Assembly (NCBI GenBank): GCA_030065855.1 | Contig: JASJCT010000025.1 | Span: 1 to 54,154, forward strand | Direction of reading: 5' to 3' | Length of the DNA: 54,154 nucleotides | Source of the DNA: Myxococcota bacterium | GTDB taxonomy: Bacteria > Myxococcota_A > Polyangia > JAAYKL01 | Part shown: piece by piece, positions 17,731-27,700 of the stretch | Numbering within the stretch: the first letter of the stretch is position 1 | How the letters are laid out: each line of letters opens with the position of its first letter | The notes under the pieces: model-generated | Databases searched by the model: none | Seen by the model: the letters and a program-made list of their open reading frames with translations, nothing else | Told to the model about the DNA's origin: nothing | Made by a program: the position numbers and the translations under genes

Positions 17731-17772
17731 CAGGCGCCCATTGTCACAACGGGCTCGCCCCTGTGGAGTCTC

Positions 17773-19872
17773 TCAGGTAATGCGCTGAATCTGCCGTCTC
17801 AAGGTTTCTATTGCTTTGGGATCGAACGGGCGACCGCCAAAGCGGATCGAATTGTATCGCGTCGTGATATGGATAACTTCATGGGCGATAGGGATGCCGT
17901 TTAACGCGAGCCCGTTGGCGTGCTCGATTGGCGTGACAGCACTGGGTCTTGGAAATCCCAGCGCGGCTAGGTGCTGTTCCAGTTTTCTGTAGAGGGCTCG
18001 GACCTCATTCTGGTTTTTTTGAATCTGTTTTTCGGTTTTCGAAGTTGGCATACCCTGCTTTTTTCTGCGTTTAATCCAGTAGAACATTGCGGCGAAACCA
18101 GCCAGGCCGAGTGCGGTTAGGAAGGGCCACACTGGCATCCCGATGCGAAGGGTGCCGGGCGTTCGCTGTCTTCTTAGGCGTTGCCAAAGATCCATGGCGA
18201 GTTCGAATTGAGATGACGCATCGTAGCTCACCACGTATTTATGCCAGCGCATGCGAAGGGTATCTAGGAGCAACACCAGGGTTGATGGTGCCCAGGGGTC
18301 GATTGCTTCAGCACTAGCAGGCGTGGCATCCACTGTCACCCACTGGCCGTCTAGAAATACCTCGGTCCACGCGTGGGCAGATTCGGAGCGAACTGCGTAA
18401 TAGCTGCCGATCCCGTTCCAATCGATGCTTGAAAACCCAGTGACCAATCGGGCTTGAATGCCGACGCCGCGCAGCAGGAGGGTCAGGGCAGTGGCAAAGT
18501 GTTCACACGTACCTGTTCGTCGCGTAAAGAGGAATCTATCGAGTGGCGTGCCGGGCTGGGTATGGAGATTTTCGGCATCGAATTGGGTTGCATAGCGATA
18601 GGTTGTTTTGAGCCCGTGTATCAGCCGGTTTGTTTGTATCGCCTGGGGCCCCTCTCCGGCTATTTTTTGAGCCAGCGCCACCAGCCTCGCGTTCTTTTGG
18701 GGCAGTTGTAAGTACTGCAGCTCATCCGACGGGGGCGGTCCGTAAGGTGCTGTACCTGTCAGAAAAATTCTGTACCGAATGCCGACCTTCGATGTATCGG
18801 AATAGCGAATCGTTCCGTATTGGCTCTCTTCGAGTGCCCGCGGCGCAGGGCCATTGCGGGTTGGGGTGGAGAATGTCCAGATATGACCGGTGCCCTCGGG
18901 AGTGAAGACCAGGGGCGGCTCGATGGACTCGAGCAGGATCTCAAATCCATGGGTTTTGGCGTGAATAGCTTTCGCCTTATCCAGGGTTACGCCTTTCCCC
19001 TGGTTTGACAGCTGTCGCCATAATGGGGATTTGGATAGTTTCCATGTGTTGTCTTCGTATGTATCGAAGATAGCCCCCCTTATTTTTAGAGGCCAATGTT
19101 TGGGAAGTCTCTCGGAGAATCCAAAGGGTTTGAGACGCATTAGCACTGTTTCATTATTGCGAATAAGGTCAATGTCGCCGATTGTGACGGATGGGCCAAA
19201 TCCCACGGTGGCGTGTCGGTGGGGCAGGCGACCGAATAGGCCAAAGCCCATGCGGGGAAAGATGATAAACAGCACGGCTGTCAGAACCAGAATGGGCAGC
19301 GATAGCAAGGAAGAGCCTGCGATAAAGGTCGGTGACACGAGTCGCCGGGACCTGAGTAGGCGCTCCAGAGTACCTGGCCCCATGGGGTGGGCCTTATCTG
19401 TGAAACGCTGCTCCATCTCTCTGCGAAGGTAGGCGAGGGCCAAGACCGGCGGGCATAATGCGACAAACATCAGAAAAGACGCGGCATAGGAGAGATCGTC
19501 CACAGCGACAGTTGCCGCAATGATGTGCAGAAAAGACAGGATCACAATCTGCGAGTAATCCGACGCGACCCCCCGGCAACAGAGTTTGATGCCGAGCAAG
19601 AGCATTGTGAATTCAATACCGACTTCGACAGGGTGTGTGCCACTACTGAATCGGATGGCCTGCACGATGAAGAATAGAAACGCGACCAGTGTCATGGCGC
19701 GCCGGTATTTTTTTAACCGAGTGAGCGGCGGCTCTAACATCCAGCCGATTGCCCCAAGGACTGGCAGCGCAACCACCCAGAAACGACTGATTTCACCTGA
19801 GCCGAGGAGTGGAAAAGCAGCAATGCCGGCTAGGGCAAAGGTCGATATTTTCTGGGCAAAAGCAAATCTCAT
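17773..19872 (-). CDS. TgpA-like membrane transglutaminase (DUF3488)
   Basis: A 699-aa inner-membrane protein. The first 200 residues hold five to six membrane helices (DUF3488). A large periplasmic part follows, with a transglutaminase core whose triad can be read: Cys456 in RTGTCEHFATAL, His500 in ESAHAWTEVFL and Asp515 in VTVDATPAS. A last membrane helix (about 575-595) and a cytoplasmic tail ending in a DUF4129-like segment complete the TgpA layout. GGGGAGGG lies just upstream of the ATG. TgpA is essential in Pseudomonas, its substrate unknown. The MoxR and DUF58 genes that often accompany it are absent here. It converges with surE-DUF368. Confidence 0.9.
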   Translation of the reverse strand: MRFAFAQKISTFALAGIAAFPLLGSGEISRFWVVALPVLGAIGWMLEPPLTRLKKYRRAMTLVAFLFFIVQAIRFSSGTHPVEVGIEFTMLLLGIKLCCRGVASDYSQIVILSFLHIIAATVAVDDLSYAASFLMFVALCPPVLALAYLRREMEQRFTDKAHPMGPGTLERLLRSRRLVSPTFIAGSSLLSLPILVLTAVLFIIFPRMGFGLFGRLPHRHATVGFGPSVTIGDIDLIRNNETVLMRLKPFGFSERLPKHWPLKIRGAIFDTYEDNTWKLSKSPLWRQLSNQGKGVTLDKAKAIHAKTHGFEILLESIEPPLVFTPEGTGHIWTFSTPTRNGPAPRALEESQYGTIRYSDTSKVGIRYRIFLTGTAPYGPPPSDELQYLQLPQKNARLVALAQKIAGEGPQAIQTNRLIHGLKTTYRYATQFDAENLHTQPGTPLDRFLFTRRTGTCEHFATALTLLLRGVGIQARLVTGFSSIDWNGIGSYYAVRSESAHAWTEVFLDGQWVTVDATPASAEAIDPWAPSTLVLLLDTLRMRWHKYVVSYDASSQFELAMDLWQRLRRQRTPGTLRIGMPVWPFLTALGLAGFAAMFYWIKRRKKQGMPTSKTEKQIQKNQNEVRALYRKLEQHLAALGFPRPSAVTPIEHANGLALNGIPIAHEVIHITTRYNSIRFGGRPFDPKAIETLRRQIQRIT

Positions 19873-19973
19873 TCACCCTCCCCAATGGGTTTATTCATGA
19901 GAAGAGAAGTATTTATCTTCTCATTTTTCTCATACATAAAGATTATACCAAGGAAGGAGGATGTTCGAATAAA

Positions 19974-21035
19974 TCAACCGCTGAAATAGTGGATATGTCC
20001 GTGGGCCTTGCTGATATTTTGGGGTAACCGATTTCTCATTAATCGCGCAGTTCGATTGCGGAGCAATCGCCGTTGTACATTGGCTACCCAAAAAGGAGAC
20101 GCACTATATCTTGTATTGGGTTTGTGATCTATTGTATTAGAAGTATGGACCAATTGATGACGCGATGATTGTACTTTATCATCCCTGTGGTTGCTGGTAT
20201 TAATAGCACCATTTATGAATGGTGGAACCGAACTGGATTGATTAAAAAGATTAGACGTGTTTTTTGACCAAGTATCAGTAGAAGAAAAAACCGGATTGCT
20301 AATCAAAAAATAGCTCTTCAAGAAAGCATTAATAGTGCCATCTCGTACATCAACGTATTTCCATTCCCGTTTTAGCTGATCGAAATCCCATAACATGCAT
20401 ATAACGGGATCATCAACTTCATCGCTATAACTCCTTTTACCACCAATCTGTTTAAAGCCCATGAATTCGTAGAATTTTTTTTGATTTGGACTAACAGATA
20501 TAACAACTCCCGTACTATACATCCAAGCATACACAAAAAGATGGCGAATCAATTCAGTACAGATTGAGGTGTGACGATATTGCGACGCCGTTGCTTGACA
20601 AGATATTTCACAGAGTCGATAATTCTTTAGGCGAAATGAGTCGAGTTCGCGTTTAAATGCCATGTCCGAAGGCAGACCAAGTGGTTCTGAATCTATTATC
20701 ATACTTAGTGTACTGATTATATATTCTTTGATCTTAGCAACATATATTATAGTTAGTGATTTTGACTCAAAGCGTCTTATTCGCATTCCGGACTTCCTAG
20801 GAAAAATAAATTTCATATCCGTAAAAACATCGTGTATCAATCTGTAGGCCTGTTCCAATTCTTTCTGGGTAGTAGCCCTGGTATAAGAAGCGCCTGTCTT
20901 ATCCTCTGCAAATAGACCTTGATGTTGATAGAATGCTAAGCGACGCTCGTCTTTGCTTCTCGGCTTGTTTGTATTATTGGCGCGTTGTGTCGTTAAATTT
21001 TTTACATTGGACGGAATTGAACTTACCACTGCCAT
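19974..21035 (-). CDS. FeeM-like N-acyl amino acid synthase (GNAT fold)
   Basis: A 353-aa protein. Residues about 45-240 follow the pattern of FeeM-type N-acyl amino acid synthases, relatives of acyl-homoserine-lactone synthases: ELEQAYRLIHDVFTDMKFI, the DSEPLGLPSDMAFKRELDSF core, RLCEISCQAT and PNQKKFYEFMGFKQIG. FeeM joins a fatty acyl chain from acyl carrier protein to an amino acid. About 115 further residues are Ser/Asn-rich, end in a basic stretch (RRLLRNRTARLMRNRL) and are unrecognised. ATG 21035 was chosen over 21050 and TTG 21077 because GGGGAG is seven bases upstream. Gene and flanks are noticeably AT-rich, which suggests acquisition. No acyl carrier protein gene is nearby. Confidence 0.72.
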   Translation of the reverse strand: MAVVSSIPSNVKNLTTQRANNTNKPRSKDERRLAFYQHQGLFAEDKTGASYTRATTQKELEQAYRLIHDVFTDMKFIFPRKSGMRIRRFESKSLTIIYVAKIKEYIISTLSMIIDSEPLGLPSDMAFKRELDSFRLKNYRLCEISCQATASQYRHTSICTELIRHLFVYAWMYSTGVVISVSPNQKKFYEFMGFKQIGGKRSYSDEVDDPVICMLWDFDQLKREWKYVDVRDGTINAFLKSYFLISNPVFSSTDTWSKNTSNLFNQSSSVPPFINGAINTSNHRDDKVQSSRHQLVHTSNTIDHKPNTRYSASPFWVANVQRRLLRNRTARLMRNRLPQNISKAHGHIHYFSG

Positions 21036-21695
21036 TATACATCTCCCCATTGCCGCAGATCTCTCCTGCAGCCCCAATAAGAATCTGATCTCACTTTGGT
21101 CTCAGACCCTTTGTATGCGATTTATATGAGGTTCGCCATACGAAATATTGCGTATGCCTCTTAACCCCTTTATTCAGACCGTTGAACTTACTTCTTGGTA
21201 TCCTCGAGCTGTTGGTTTATTCGGTATCTACTCCCCTTGAATTGCTACGGTGTGGCACTGTCTATTACCCTAAATGCCAGCCATACCCCAAACAAGTACC
21301 CCTGCTACCTCGAAAAACAGGTTCATGGCCTATTTTCCGAGTAGCCTAAATTCCGGTTGGCCGCTTTGCCTATACATATAATATAGGGCTCAATATTTAT
21401 GGGTGCCATAATTTTTATTTATTTTTTATTAATCCCTGCGAATTTTTTCACTGAGCCGAATGAACTGTACAAAGAGCTCAGTGAGACTTAAAGCACGTGC
21501 CAAAGATGCAGACAACACTGCTATGCTGCCGGGGTTATTGGCAAAATCCATTGCGCTTGCGTCACTCATACATGGACCTTAGGACTATGCCCTCCAATCT
21601 ATGTAACGTTGTATAGAATTTGGTTTGCATTAACATGATTGGAAATTAATATCCATACAAATCTCTCAATTCCCATATTATTTCTTGATATAGCG
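21036..21695. other. AT-rich non-coding stretch
   Basis: No plausible coding frame on either strand. It presumably holds the promoter of the FeeM-like gene (minus strand), but no convincing -35/-10 pair stands out. The base composition is lower in G+C than in neighbouring genes. Confidence 0.5.
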
Positions 21696-21822
21696 GCGGG
21701 GTTTATCCCCGCTTGCGGAACAGCTGGGCATTACTTGGTTCTTCACCGTGGGGATTAACCCCACGGCTACAAGATAAGTTGGCTTTCCACCGTGGGGATT
21801 AACCACATGGCTACAAGATAAG
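21696..21822. repeat. GTGGGGATTAACCCCAC hairpin repeats
   Basis: Three related units. GCGGGG-TTTAT-CCCCGC is at 21696-21712. A perfect hairpin CCGTGGGG-ATTAA-CCCCACGG is at 21746-21766. A decayed copy from 21790 reads CCACATGG in its right arm. The second and third share the flanks TTCCACC/TTCACC and GGCTACAAGATAAG, so they are a direct repeat of about 35 bases. The location, just downstream of the NmrA-like gene stop, could serve transcription termination, but there is no T-run. Confidence 0.7.
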
Positions 21823-21855
21823 GTTGAAGACAGGTATTTTGGGGGCGGGCACTAA

Positions 21856-22752
21856 CTAGGCATTGGCCGCGGTCTTGGTCCCCTTTAGAACTGACCAGTC
21901 TTGCTTTGCAGTCCAGGTATCAAAGTCAGTCCATCCCACCCCTGGAAACGCCTGCTTCAGCCCCTCAATATCCACGTCGTATCCGACCTGGTCGAACCAT
22001 TCGAACATTTTGGCAAAGTCCTCACTTTGCTCACGCACGCTCTCCAGTGGGATTTGGAAATAGCCAAACTCACGGCCCGTGTGGTTACCCAGTCGCCTGG
22101 CAACATCGGCCCCGCTCAAATCGTCTGAAGCAATGTCGAATCGCTTGCCGAGAAATGCCTCTTTTTGCTCGAAAATCAGCGCTGTAAACCTGCCAATATC
22201 CTCGATTGAAATTTGCGCGAGCAGGCGATCTGCTGGCATGACAAGGGCCACATTGCCGTCGATAAGGGCTGGGAGAAACCAGGGGCTCAGCCAGTTTTCA
22301 AAAAAGAACACTGGCGCGACGATGGTGTAGGGCAGCCCTGACTTTTCGAGGTATTGTTCAATGGCGTACTTGCTGTCGAAATGGGGGATACCGGTGTTTG
22401 TGTCGGCTTTGCCCACAGAGCTGAACACCAGGTGATCCACGCCGGCCTTCAGGGCTGCATCCACCAGATGAATGCCCTGTTCAGTCTCTCCTTGAACACC
22501 CAGTTCAAACGGGGTCGTGACGCCAAACACCCCATCCACACCTCTGAGTGCAGCATCGAGTGCCGCCCTGTCTCTCAAGTCTCCCCGAACCAATTCCGCA
22601 CCTTGTTCAGCAAGCTCAAGTGCGGCCTTAGATTCAGGAGATCTGGTGAGCCCGCGGACCGAATAATCTCCCTTTGCCAGCAATGTCCGAGCAACCGCAC
22701 CGCCCTGCTGCCCAGTGGCACCAACTACCAATATGACCTTTTTCTTTGACAT
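21856..22752 (-). CDS. NmrA-like / HSCARG-type NAD(P)-binding protein
   Basis: A 298-aa atypical short-chain dehydrogenase fold. The N-terminal dinucleotide motif is VVGATGQQGGAVAR (about residues 8-21), followed by VRGLTRSP with the Arg expected to contact NADP phosphate. GVFGVTTPFE, HLVFSSVGKAD and FDSKYAIEQYLEKSG mark the NmrA family, which usually lacks the catalytic Tyr-x3-Lys and acts as a redox sensor rather than an enzyme. The ATG at 22752 has AAGG nine bases upstream; 22761 is the alternative. It lies downstream of the subtilase on the same strand with a 124-base gap; a shared role is not evident. Confidence 0.85.
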   Translation of the reverse strand: MSKKKVILVVGATGQQGGAVARTLLAKGDYSVRGLTRSPESKAALELAEQGAELVRGDLRDRAALDAALRGVDGVFGVTTPFELGVQGETEQGIHLVDAALKAGVDHLVFSSVGKADTNTGIPHFDSKYAIEQYLEKSGLPYTIVAPVFFFENWLSPWFLPALIDGNVALVMPADRLLAQISIEDIGRFTALIFEQKEAFLGKRFDIASDDLSGADVARRLGNHTGREFGYFQIPLESVREQSEDFAKMFEWFDQVGYDVDIEGLKQAFPGVGWTDFDTWTAKQDWSVLKGTKTAANA

Positions 22753-22876
22753 GATGCCCATCCTTACAGTTTGCCCGGCCAGACCGGGAAAAAACATGAA
22801 ATTAAAGTAATGATATGCACAGAAACGCAATACGCAACTGCTGGCAGTGGAGGCAAGGCGATAGGGGAAGGCCGCT

Positions 22877-24598
22877 TTATAACATTGCTGCCAAATATAT
22901 CAGCAAGGAAGGGGACGTTTTTCGTCCAATGTAGCGGCAACCGCACCCGCTGTCGTTATCAGCGTTGTTGTCACCGCCGTTTGTGTCTGGGTCACTGTCG
23001 CTATCAGCATCAGCATCAGCATCACTATCACTGTCGCTATCGCTATCACTATCACTATCTGAGTCTGAGTCAGAGTCAGCATCACTGTCACTGTCGCTAT
23101 CGCTATCAGAGTCTGAGTCAGCATCAGAGTCTGTGTCGGCATCTGTATCTGTGTCCGTATCTGTGTCTGTGTCTGTATCTGTGTCCGTATCTGTGTCTGT
23201 GTCTGTATCTGTATCCGTATCTGTGTCTGTGTCCGTATCTGTGTCTGTGTCCGTATCTGTGTCCACGTCAGGGGCTGCACAACCTGCGGCCTCCATGGCA
23301 GCTGGGGCATCCACGAGGCCCTTGCCAAACTGGTTGTCATCCCCTGGCTCACCCACGTCCTCTGCGGTTTCCTCTAAAATGGTTCGAATCTCGGCGCCGG
23401 TGAGGGTGGGATCACAGGATTTTACGAGCGCGGCCACCGCTGCCACATGGGGACATGCTTGAGATGTCCCTGCGTAGTAGAAGTAAACAGTATCATCGTC
23501 ACTATCAACACCATCACTGGGATCCACTGTACCCTGGGCCACGCCGTCCAGGAATCCATCGCTGTCCTGATCGGGAATCGCATTGTCCGACGCCTCACCG
23601 CCCGGCGCTGTGATGTCGATCCAGTCGCCATAGTTAGAGAATTCAGAAATCGTATCATCGTAAAAGTCGATGCTGGAGACGGCGATGGCATTGCTGCAGT
23701 AAGCCGGATACATGGGCGTTGACGTGCTGTCGTTTCCCGCGGCCGCGACCACCACAACTCCGGCAGCAACAGCACTGTCCACGGTATTGCAATAGCCATT
23801 GTCACTTGCGCCACCTAAGCTTAAGTTGATCACATCCGCGCCCTCATCCACAGCCCACTGGATAGCGTCTAGAATATCCGGACCAGACCCCTGGCCATCT
23901 GCGTTCATGACTTTTATGGGTAGTATTTTCACGCCAAATGCCACCGAGGCCACACCCGCACCGTTGTTGGTCCACTGGGCAATGGTGCCGGCAACGTGGG
24001 TGCCGTGGCCGTTGTCATCTGCTGGGTCGCCGTCGTTTTCTATATAGTCCTTGCCTGGCAGTAGGGTGCCGTCTTCCCAATCCTCATGGGAGAAGTGAAT
24101 GCCAGAGTCTATGACAGCCACCACAATATCCGAAGATCCCGGCTTAAACCCGGTGTCCATGTTCCATATGCGCTCCATGCCGATACGGGTGAGGTGTTTC
24201 TGGGCAGCGTAGTGCTCGTCATCAGGTAGAGCAAACAAATAGGCAATACCGTGGGGCGTGATATCTTTAACGCGAGGGTCTTTACCCACCACAGTGATGA
24301 CAGCTTCATCCGCAGTGTTTCGATTGTTTTTTCGAGCTACCATAAAGTCTTTGTGATCGTATTTCTTGACCATCGACAAGCCATGGTCGCGCAATACCTG
24401 GTGTATGGTCTCCCAGGACGTGTTCGGCTTGAAGAAGAGAACAAATTCTCCAGGTATTTTGGATGGCTTTCCTTTGATCGTATTGAGCGGTGCAGACTTG
24501 GTGGTCAATTTAGGGGTTAATTCAGAAAAGCTTACATGGCCCAAGATCAGGCTGAGCACAATCACCAAGGGAACCATAAGATGTCGTCTTATTTTCAT
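22877..24598 (-). CDS. Secreted subtilisin-like serine protease with (DT/DS)n tail and short GCGC anchor
   Basis: A 573-aa S8-family protease. The signal peptide covers residues 1-27. An inhibitor I9-like propeptide (about 45-110; [13 protein letters not shown]) precedes the catalytic domain. The triad is Asp164 ([11 protein letters not shown]), His201 ([11 protein letters not shown]) and Ser379 ([11 protein letters not shown]). From about residue 440 runs an Asp-Thr then Asp-Ser repeat of roughly 100 residues. The end reads SGCGC, then RYIGRKTS and only about twelve hydrophobic residues, a stunted version of the MYXO-CTERM plan (GCxC, membrane helix, Arg cluster). ATG 24598 has AGGAGA seven bases upstream; TTG 24601 is unlikely. 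It lies 115 bases downstream of the giant surface-protein gene. Confidence 0.92.
   Translation of the reverse strand: MKIRRHLMVPLVIVLSLILGHVSFSELTPKLTTKSAPLNTIKGKPSKIPGEFVLFFKPNTSWETIHQVLRDHGLSMVKKYDHKDFMVARKNNRNTADEAVITVVGKDPRVKDITPHGIAYLFALPDDEHYAAQKHLTRIGMERIWNMDTGFKPGSSDIVVAVIDSGIHFSHEDWEDGTLLPGKDYIENDGDPADDNGHGTHVAGTIAQWTNNGAGVASVAFGVKILPIKVMNADGQGSGPDILDAIQWAVDEGADVINLSLGGASDNGYCNTVDSAVAAGVVVVAAAGNDSTSTPMYPAYCSNAIAVSSIDFYDDTISEFSNYGDWIDITAPGGEASDNAIPDQDSDGFLDGVAQGTVDPSDGVDSDDDTVYFYYAGTSQACPHVAAVAALVKSCDPTLTGAEIRTILEETAEDVGEPGDDNQFGKGLVDAPAAMEAAGCAAPDVDTDTDTDTDTDTDTDTDTDTDTDTDTDTDTDTDTDTDTDTDADTDSDADSDSDSDSDSDSDADSDSDSDSDSDSDSDSDSDADADADSDSDPDTNGGDNNADNDSGCGCRYIGRKTSPSLLIYLAAML
22992..23268. 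repeat. Asp-Thr/Asp-Ser coding repeat in the protease gene
   Basis: Six-base periodic DNA coding (DT)n and (DS)n on the minus strand. It includes two identical 30-base units at 23151-23180 and 23181-23210, a sign of recent slippage or unequal exchange. The complementary frames read as Val-Ser repeats and are not genes. Confidence 0.85.
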
Positions 24599-24713
24599 CA
24601 ATCTTTCTCCTGTCTACTCCTAAAAAGGGGTTATATGCCCGATGTTGAGGCCAACAGCGTTGAAATTATACATCAAATAGAGGTGTTTTGCCCGGCTTGT
24701 TTTATAAAAATGC

Positions 24714-27700
24714 CTACTGCAGGCACCGCTCGATGGTGCTAAGGGGGGATGTTCCGTCGTGGCCGGCCACTACAAAAATATAGCCGTTCAACCGCACCAT
24801 GCCGTAATAGGAGCGGGAGGAGCTGAAGTCAGATCCGGACGCCTGCAGGTCGTCTAGTATGGCGTCGTCAGTGGCTGCTGCTTCGTCGTAGGTAAGGCGT
24901 TTCTGCTTGGCGTTGATCGGGTCAGGGCCGCTGGCATAGGTTTCTCTGTCCACCCCGTTAAAAACAAAAAGGTGGTCAAAAAACAGTTCCGCGTCCATGC
25001 CGTGGTTGTTCTTGCCTGTAAACTCGAATGCCTGCTGGGTCCACTCTCCGAGCACGCCGTTTTCCTTGGAGATACGGGCAATCTCGAGGGTCATAATGCC
25101 GTTGTTCGTCTCAGCATAGAGGTCATCGCCCTGAACGGCGATGAGCATGAGATCGCCCACGTCGCCGCCTGTTTCCAATGGGCCTTCCCCAGGATCGCTC
25201 GATGGGCCGATGAACGCCTCTTCTGCCAGGTTGGAGACCACGGTGAAAAAGGCCCGTGGATCGTTGAGGTCGGTCGAGAGGTCGATAAACGGGGTGAGGG
25301 TGCCGTCGCTTTGGACTTCTGAGATCTCCGTCGTTCGCAGATATGCAACCCCTGATGTATTGTCTTCGCGACCGCCCATGGCATAGATAAATCGACGCGT
25401 CCTTTCTTCGCCAGAGATGGCGAGGGATGTGGCGGCCAGGCCGTCCCGGGCCGTGTTCATGGGCTCATCCTCCTGCCAGAACCCAATGGATCCAGATGGC
25501 AATGGCCGGACCGGTTCGGCCAGGGTCAGGGGGAACTCTGCGTTGTCGGAGTAGGTCGTTACCCCGGTTACTTCGGCGAGCAGGTCGGTCCCAGTGCCGT
25601 AAACAGATGGGCTCCAGTTGCGATAGATATTGTACCCGGTGGCACCGCTGACCTGGGTCCAGGAGATTTCGACTGTACTGGCTGACGTGGCGTAAAGCAT
25701 GGCCGGGCGTGAGGCAAGGGACTCGCCCCAGGGTCCGATGGCCGAGACCTGGTAATACCAGACCCCGGACGGGACGTTGCCGGCACCTGCAGCCGTTGCA
25801 GCCACTTCGGTAGGCCGCGTCTCAGTGCCGAGTATTCTGGCGCGCTCGACCGAAGTCAGGGCGTCTATCGCGTCGTCAGGCCCGGTGGGCTCGGTTACCG
25901 TGTTGTTCGTATCAACCCCGCCCAGGGCATAGAGCCAGTTGCCCACTCGAACGAGCGCGTGTCCCTCTCGAGGGGTATTTAATGCATTGGTCTCTCGAAC
26001 GCCGAGCACGTCGTTCCACTGTTGAGAGGTCCAGGTCTCGCCCGGGTTCCCATCTATGGTCACAGGCGTAATCTCTGTATCCTCGAGCACGGTTCCGGCA
26101 GCATCGATACCGCCAACTGAATAGATGTATGATCCAAGGAACGGATCGAATCCTTCCACTGCATCGTGCCGCCACCTGCCAGTATCCAAGCCGGCATAAT
26201 CGGTCGCCGGGCCAAGATCTAAATCGTAGAGCTCGAAGTCACCCAAATGCGCTTCTGCCCCGGTTGTCGCACCCCAGTAATACCAGGTATCGAATTGCCC
26301 ATCTGGATTGGTGACCCGCAGGGGATAGGCACCGTGGGACAGGGATCCGGGAACCGTTGCATCAATGGTATCTGCATCCGTTACAGTGGCTGATACGGGA
26401 ATTTCCGCGTGAGTGACAGGATCGACCAATACCACTGTCGCACCGGTGACAAAATTTTCTCCTGTAATGACAGTATCCCGGTCTTGGTTTGCCGGCCATC
26501 TGAACGGATCGAGGGAGTTGATGTCAGGCGGAGGTGTGCCAGTGACCGTGAATACTTGGCGAATACCGCTGATCTCCCAGTACGCAGACAAACCGCTGAA
26601 GTTGGTCACGCGCAGGTGATAGTCGCCCGGCAGCATGGCACTGGTTTCAGCCGGACAGATCGCTTCGAGCTCGGTCGCGTCCTCGTAATAGACCACTGGT
26701 GCGCGATAGCGAACAGAGGGATCGTTGACATTAATCCAAGTGACAATGGGTACCGGAGCAAATCCAGTGCCGGTGATGTCAATATCTTTATCAGAGACCT
26801 TGTTGTCTGTCTCGTCGCCCGTCCAAACAAGGGCTGGAGAGACATCGGTGACAGTGATCGGCGTTCCTCCCACGATGACTTCCAAACGCTGGGATTCCGG
26901 GCAAATGGCTTCATCCACCCCCTGGTGCAAGGTCACGGCATAGGTGCCATCCATGCCCGTGCTGCTGGGCACGGTGACGGTCGCTGCGGTTTCGTTTACG
27001 ACCTCAACATTTGAAGAGATGACAGTATAGGTATCAACACCATCGCCGGCGATCTTGGTGAGCCCGATTTCCAGGTCGCTTGCGAGCCCGATGCCGATAA
27101 CATCGAATTCGTCTCCGTTTGCGTCAATGCTGCCCGGATCCACCGTGATGCACTGGAAGCTGGCGCCCGTATCAGAGTCCGTATCCGTACCCGTATCCGT
27201 ACCCGTATCAGTGCCCGTGTCCGTATCCGTATCAGTGCCCGTGTCCGTGTCCGTATCAGTGCCCGTGTCCGTGTCCGTGTCCGTATCCGTGTCTGTATCC
27301 GCGTCCACTGTGGCATTGAGGATTTCCACGTCGTCGATGTACATTCCGTGGTGTACTACCGAATAATCTGAATGCAATCGGAACATCATACTGAAATCAG
27401 CACTGACATACTGAGACACATCCACCGTGAGCTCTGTCCAGGCCTCATTGGAAGCGCACCAGCGATTGTTGGCCGTATATCCCTGGGTCGGTGTTACCAC
27501 CACCCAAGAGGTACCGTCGAACACTTGCAAGTGGCCCCAGTCAAAGTCACAGGCAAGGGTGTCGTGCTCAATGGCGTAAATTAGCTTGAACCGGAGCGCA
27601 ACGGGATCTCCTTCGCAGCAGGACAGATCCACGGGCGGTGAAAAGGCCAGATCTTCGGCGTAGTTTTCGTACATCGCGTCCGCGTCAGTAGCGAGCACAC

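Noticed and set aside
17731..17772. Bidirectional terminator between the DUF368 and TgpA-like genes.
   Set aside because: GCCCATTGT and ACAACGGGC could pair, but with a mismatch, almost no loop and no T-run.
22992..23268. CRISPR array suspected from the short repeated units.
   Set aside because: There are no unique spacers between repeats, the period is six bases, and the DNA is coding. No cas gene is present anywhere in the window.
22965..23462. Val-Ser and Ser-Leu repeat frame on the plus strand.
   Set aside because: It is the complement of the (DT/DS)n linker of the protease, whose triad and signal peptide lie on the other strand.
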